Origin: Actinomycetota bacterium
GTDB lineage: Bacteria > Actinomycetota > Actinomycetes > Nanopelagicales > Nanopelagicaceae
DNA length: 9,582 nt
Reading direction: 5' to 3'
NCBI GenBank assembly: GCA_009704515.1
Contig: WLDZ01000027.1
Coordinates: forward strand, 1 to 9,582
Positions 6,897 through 9,582 of the stretch are shown piece by piece. Both the position numbers and the translations under genes were made by a program. Position 1 is the first letter of the stretch, and each line of letters begins with the position of its first letter. The notes under the pieces were generated by a model that searched no databases, was not told where the DNA came from, and saw nothing but the letters and a program-made list of their open reading frames with translations.

Positions 6897-7670
6897 GAAG
6901 TAGATAGAGTATCCAAGTCGCGCAATGAGTAACCCTGTCACAATGAGATAGAAAATACGGATAAAGCTGGAGCCCTTACTTATAGCTAGATGAGAACCAA
7001 GATATCCGCCAACGAGATTAGCTAGACCAAGGGCGATTCCTAACTTCCACATGATTCCGACATTGAGCCCCACGACAATTATCGATGCCAGATTAGTTGC
7101 TGCATTTACCACTTTTGCTATTGCTGAGGCTCCGATAAAGGCAAAACCCATGACCGCTACCAAGAAGATCATCAACATGGTTCCGGTACCTGGTCCGATC
7201 AAGCCATCATAGAAACCAATGAGAGCAGCTGCTCCACCGCCAATTACCTTTAATTTTTGAGGAGAGTGTTTTTCAAGTTCAACTTTGCCTAGTTCAGGTT
7301 TTCTCAAGGTGTAGATAAAGATGACAATCATCATTAAGAAGATGGAGCTCTTGAAGCTCGATGCCGAAATTTTCGAAGCTAGAAGAGCACCGATGGCTGA
7401 GCCAATAAAGGCAGGCAGAACCATGGCGAGTAACAAACGAGTATCGGTCTTAATCGATCGTCGATATTTAATCGCAGCGGTTGATGTTCCGAAAAACGCT
7501 GCCAGCTTTGAGGTTCCTACAACAGATACCGGATTTTCATTGGGGAATGCGAGCAAAAGCGCCGGAGTTTGAATCAAGCCTCCCCCGCCTGCAATTGCAT
7601 CGACAAAACCGGCAAAGAAGAGGGCGAGGACGAGTAGAACTATCGAGACGGTTGATAGTTCGTAAAACAC
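6891..7670 (-). CDS. TSUP-family membrane transporter (TauE/SafE-like), substrate unknown
   Basis: Integral membrane protein of 259 residues with about eight hydrophobic segments (near 7-30, 46-63, 78-98, 108-121, 143-175, 182-202, 208-228 and 236-256). The family hallmark appears twice, as expected for its internal duplication: GFVDAIAGGGGLIQTPAL (21-38) in the first half and GFYDGLIGPGTGTMLMI (152-168) in the second. Also typical are NPVSVVGTSKLAAFFGTSTA (46-65) and KVVNAATNLAS. Members export or import small organic and inorganic anions such as sulfite, sulfonates or sulfoacetate. Nothing nearby points to a particular substrate. It starts with GTG only five bases after the proS stop and so is likely cotranscribed with proS. 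Its stop lies in a hairpin. It is an unusual guest between proS and rimP. Confidence 0.9.
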   Translation of the reverse strand: MFYELSTVSIVLLVLALFFAGFVDAIAGGGGLIQTPALLLAFPNENPVSVVGTSKLAAFFGTSTAAIKYRRSIKTDTRLLLAMVLPAFIGSAIGALLASKISASSFKSSIFLMMIVIFIYTLRKPELGKVELEKHSPQKLKVIGGGAAALIGFYDGLIGPGTGTMLMIFLVAVMGFAFIGASAIAKVVNAATNLASIIVVGLNVGIMWKLGIALGLANLVGGYLGSHLAISKGSSFIRIFYLIVTGLLIARLGYSIYFE

Positions 7671-7675
7671 GGCGC

Positions 7676-9409
7676 TTACTTAATGGAAGTGAGCGTTTTT
7701 GCAATTTCATCTGCAGCTGATGCGACTGCAACTTCAGATTTCTCACCACTCTTACGAACACGAATTTCGACATTGCCCTGTTCGAGCGCCTTGCCAATAA
7801 CAACAATAATTGGAATACCAATCAGTTCGGCATCTTTGAACTTAACGCCAGGGCTAGTGCCACGTCGATCATCGAGCATTACAGAGATTGAGCGGCCTTC
7901 AAGCTCAAGCGCTAACTTTTCACCAGCTTCAAAAATTGAATCATCTTTTCCTGCTACGACGATATGAACCTTAGCGGGCGCTACTTCGACCGGCCACGAA
8001 AGGCCAATCTCGTCATGGGTCTGTTCTGCAATTGCAGCTACCGCACGCGATACGCCGATTCCGTATGAGCCCATTGTGACTACTTGGGATTTACCGTTCT
8101 GATCGAGAACTGTGAGGTTAAGTGCTTGAGCATATTTGCGTCCCAGCTGGAAGATGTGGCCAATTTCAATTGCGCGATCGATAACAACAGCGGTATCACA
8201 CGAAGGACAAGAGTCACCTTCACGCACTTGTGCAGCTTCAATGTACTGATCAACTTCAAAGTCACGCCCATTAGTAACGTTGAGTGCGTGCTTATCTTTC
8301 TGGTTTGCACCCGTCACCCAAGATGTTCCTGGCGCAACACGCGGGTCTGCATAAACTGTGATGCCATTTTTCTTGGCATCCTGTGGACCGATATATCCTT
8401 TAACGAGCCCTGGGAACTTAGCAAAGTCTGCTTCTTCAAATACTCGTATCTCATTAACGCCAGCAAGGTTTGCTTGTAAGCGCTTGAGATCAACTTCGCG
8501 ATCACCCGGAACAAGAACCGAGATTGCATCGTTATCGGCCATTAGCATTACGTTCTTAAGAGTTGATGTGCCTGTGAATCCCCCACCAAAGTTTGCATTA
8601 AGGAGTGCGACCAGAGTGTCGATAGTCGGCGTATTAGGTGAATCAATAACCTGTAACGCTGGAGTCGCTGAAGAATCTACTGGTGCAACTTTTGTCACCA
8701 TCGCTTCGACATTTGCCGCGTACCCACACTTTGGACAGAGCACATAAGTATCTTCACCAGTTGGGCATGGCGCTAAGAATTCTTCTGAGGAAGAACCACC
8801 CATCGCACCAGCTACAGCTGCAACAATGTTGTAATTCATACCTAACCGATCAAAGGTCTTGATATAGGCCGCGCGATGGCGCTGATATGAAGCAACTAAG
8901 CCTTCATCGTTAAGGTCAAATGAGTATGAATCCTTCATTACGAATTCGCGGCCACGGATGATTCCTGAACGTGGGCGGGCCTCGTCACGATACTTCGTTT
9001 GAATTTGATAGAGCGCAAGTGGCAAATCTTTATAAGAAGAGTATTCACCTTTCACCATCAAAGTAAACATCTCTTCGTGGGTAGGGCCTAGCAAATAGTC
9101 TGTGCCTTTGCGATCTTGTAAGCGAAATAAATCTGGTCCGTAATCATTCCAACGGTTTGTCTCTTCATAAGGTTCGCGTGGCAACATGGCAGGAAAATGC
9201 ACTTCTTGAAAACCCGCGGCATCCATCTCTTGGCGGACAATGTTTTCGATATTGCGAAGTGTGATTACGCCAAGTGGTAGCCATGAATAAATGCCGGCGG
9301 CGATTCTGCGGATATACCCAGCTCGTACTAAAAGGCGATGGCTAGGGACTTCAGCGTCAGCCGGGTCATCGCGCAGGGTACGAAGAAAGAGTGTGGACAT
9401 TCGCAACAT
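7676..9409 (-). CDS. proS: Prolyl-tRNA synthetase, bacterial type with editing insertion
   Basis: Class II synthetase that charges tRNA-Pro. The N-terminal catalytic part holds the opening [24 protein letters not shown] (109-114, near) and motif 2 ([18 protein letters not shown], 139-156). Motif 3 [10 protein letters not shown] lies at 446-455, followed by the anticodon-binding domain (about 475-577, [14 protein letters not shown] and [21 protein letters not shown]). Between motifs 2 and 3, about residues 225-405, lies the INS domain that hydrolyses mischarged Ala-tRNA-Pro, bounded by CPKC (225-228) and CPSC (401-404). At 577 residues the length is typical of the bacterial form. I use the ATG at 9409, which has AGGG upstream. 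An ATG three codons later (9400) begins at the conserved MSTLF and cannot be excluded. The gap to ispG is 20 bases. Confidence 0.97.
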   Translation of the reverse strand: MLRMSTLFLRTLRDDPADAEVPSHRLLVRAGYIRRIAAGIYSWLPLGVITLRNIENIVRQEMDAAGFQEVHFPAMLPREPYEETNRWNDYGPDLFRLQDRKGTDYLLGPTHEEMFTLMVKGEYSSYKDLPLALYQIQTKYRDEARPRSGIIRGREFVMKDSYSFDLNDEGLVASYQRHRAAYIKTFDRLGMNYNIVAAVAGAMGGSSSEEFLAPCPTGEDTYVLCPKCGYAANVEAMVTKVAPVDSSATPALQVIDSPNTPTIDTLVALLNANFGGGFTGTSTLKNVMLMADNDAISVLVPGDREVDLKRLQANLAGVNEIRVFEEADFAKFPGLVKGYIGPQDAKKNGITVYADPRVAPGTSWVTGANQKDKHALNVTNGRDFEVDQYIEAAQVREGDSCPSCDTAVVIDRAIEIGHIFQLGRKYAQALNLTVLDQNGKSQVVTMGSYGIGVSRAVAAIAEQTHDEIGLSWPVEVAPAKVHIVVAGKDDSIFEAGEKLALELEGRSISVMLDDRRGTSPGVKFKDAELIGIPIIVVIGKALEQGNVEIRVRKSGEKSEVAVASAADEIAKTLTSIK

Positions 9410-9429
9410 GGCGATACCCTATCTGAGAA

Positions 9430-9582
9430 TTACTGAGTAACGACTGAAGGCGCACCTGATGCTACGCCCGCTGCTTCCATCTCTTCAGCAAGACGCATAG
9501 CTTCTTCGATAAGAGTTTCAACAATCATTGCTTCAGGGACAGTCTTGATTACTTGACCCTTTACGAAGATCTGGCCCTTGCC
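9430..9582 (-). CDS. ispG: 4-hydroxy-3-methylbut-2-enyl diphosphate synthase, C-terminal end
   Basis: Only the last 50 codons are in the window; the gene continues beyond base 9582. The sequence [20 protein letters not shown], then [15 protein letters not shown] and a short Ala/Gly/Ser tail ending SVVTQ, matches the C-terminus of the actinobacterial [4Fe-4S] enzyme IspG (GcpE). IspG converts methylerythritol cyclodiphosphate to HMBPP in the non-mevalonate isoprenoid pathway. The cluster cysteines lie upstream and cannot be seen here. An ispG gene just before proS is common in actinobacteria, which supports the call. The stop is TAA at 9432-9430, 20 bases before the proS start, so cotranscription is likely. 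Confidence 0.88.
   Translation of the reverse strand, partial: GKGQIFVKGQVIKTVPEAMIVETLIEEAMRLAEEMEAAGVASGAPSVVTQ

Noticed and set aside
1..9582. Search for CRISPR repeats, insertion sequences, phage or defence genes
   Set aside because: No spaced direct repeats, transposase, terminal inverted repeats or foreign-looking gene are visible; nearly all bases belong to conserved housekeeping genes.

Overview
The window is a compact chromosomal stretch from an actinobacterium. The evidence is the gene order, the NusA KH-region wording, the Pro/Gly/Arg-rich N-terminal extension of IF2 with 'RPGNNPF' motifs, and a RibF of actinobacterial type. Base composition is moderate (roughly half G+C by eye) and the genes are almost contiguous, which would suit a small-genome, possibly freshwater, lineage. 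That placement is inference.

Every recognised gene lies on the minus strand, so transcription runs from high to low coordinates: end of ispG (isoprenoid MEP pathway), proS (prolyl-tRNA synthetase), a TSUP-family membrane transporter, rimP, nusA, infB, rbfA, truB, ribF, and finally the start of a secreted-protein gene that leaves the window at base 1. From rimP to truB this is the classic nusA-infB translation and transcription operon: 30S maturation (RimP, RbfA), transcription elongation/termination (NusA), initiation (IF2) and tRNA pseudouridylation (TruB). RibF (FMN/FAD synthesis) follows, as in many bacteria.

Most junctions are tight: -20 to +20 bases between stop and start. Two are looser. 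An 81-base gap before rimP holds a perfect hairpin and a plausible promoter. A 172-base gap between nusA and infB stands where many relatives carry ylxR; it has no convincing gene but contains several inverted repeats able to fold in the RNA. Bases 1-246 hold an easily missed coding start: a GTG-initiated reading frame overlaps the last codons of ribF and encodes a signal peptide followed by the beginning of a secreted, probably surface-exposed, protein.

Most of the window is ordinary housekeeping sequence. I see no CRISPR array, insertion sequence, rRNA or tRNA gene, prophage or defence system. The items most worth checking are the structured infB leader, the secreted gene overlapping ribF, and the repeat-built N-terminus of IF2.
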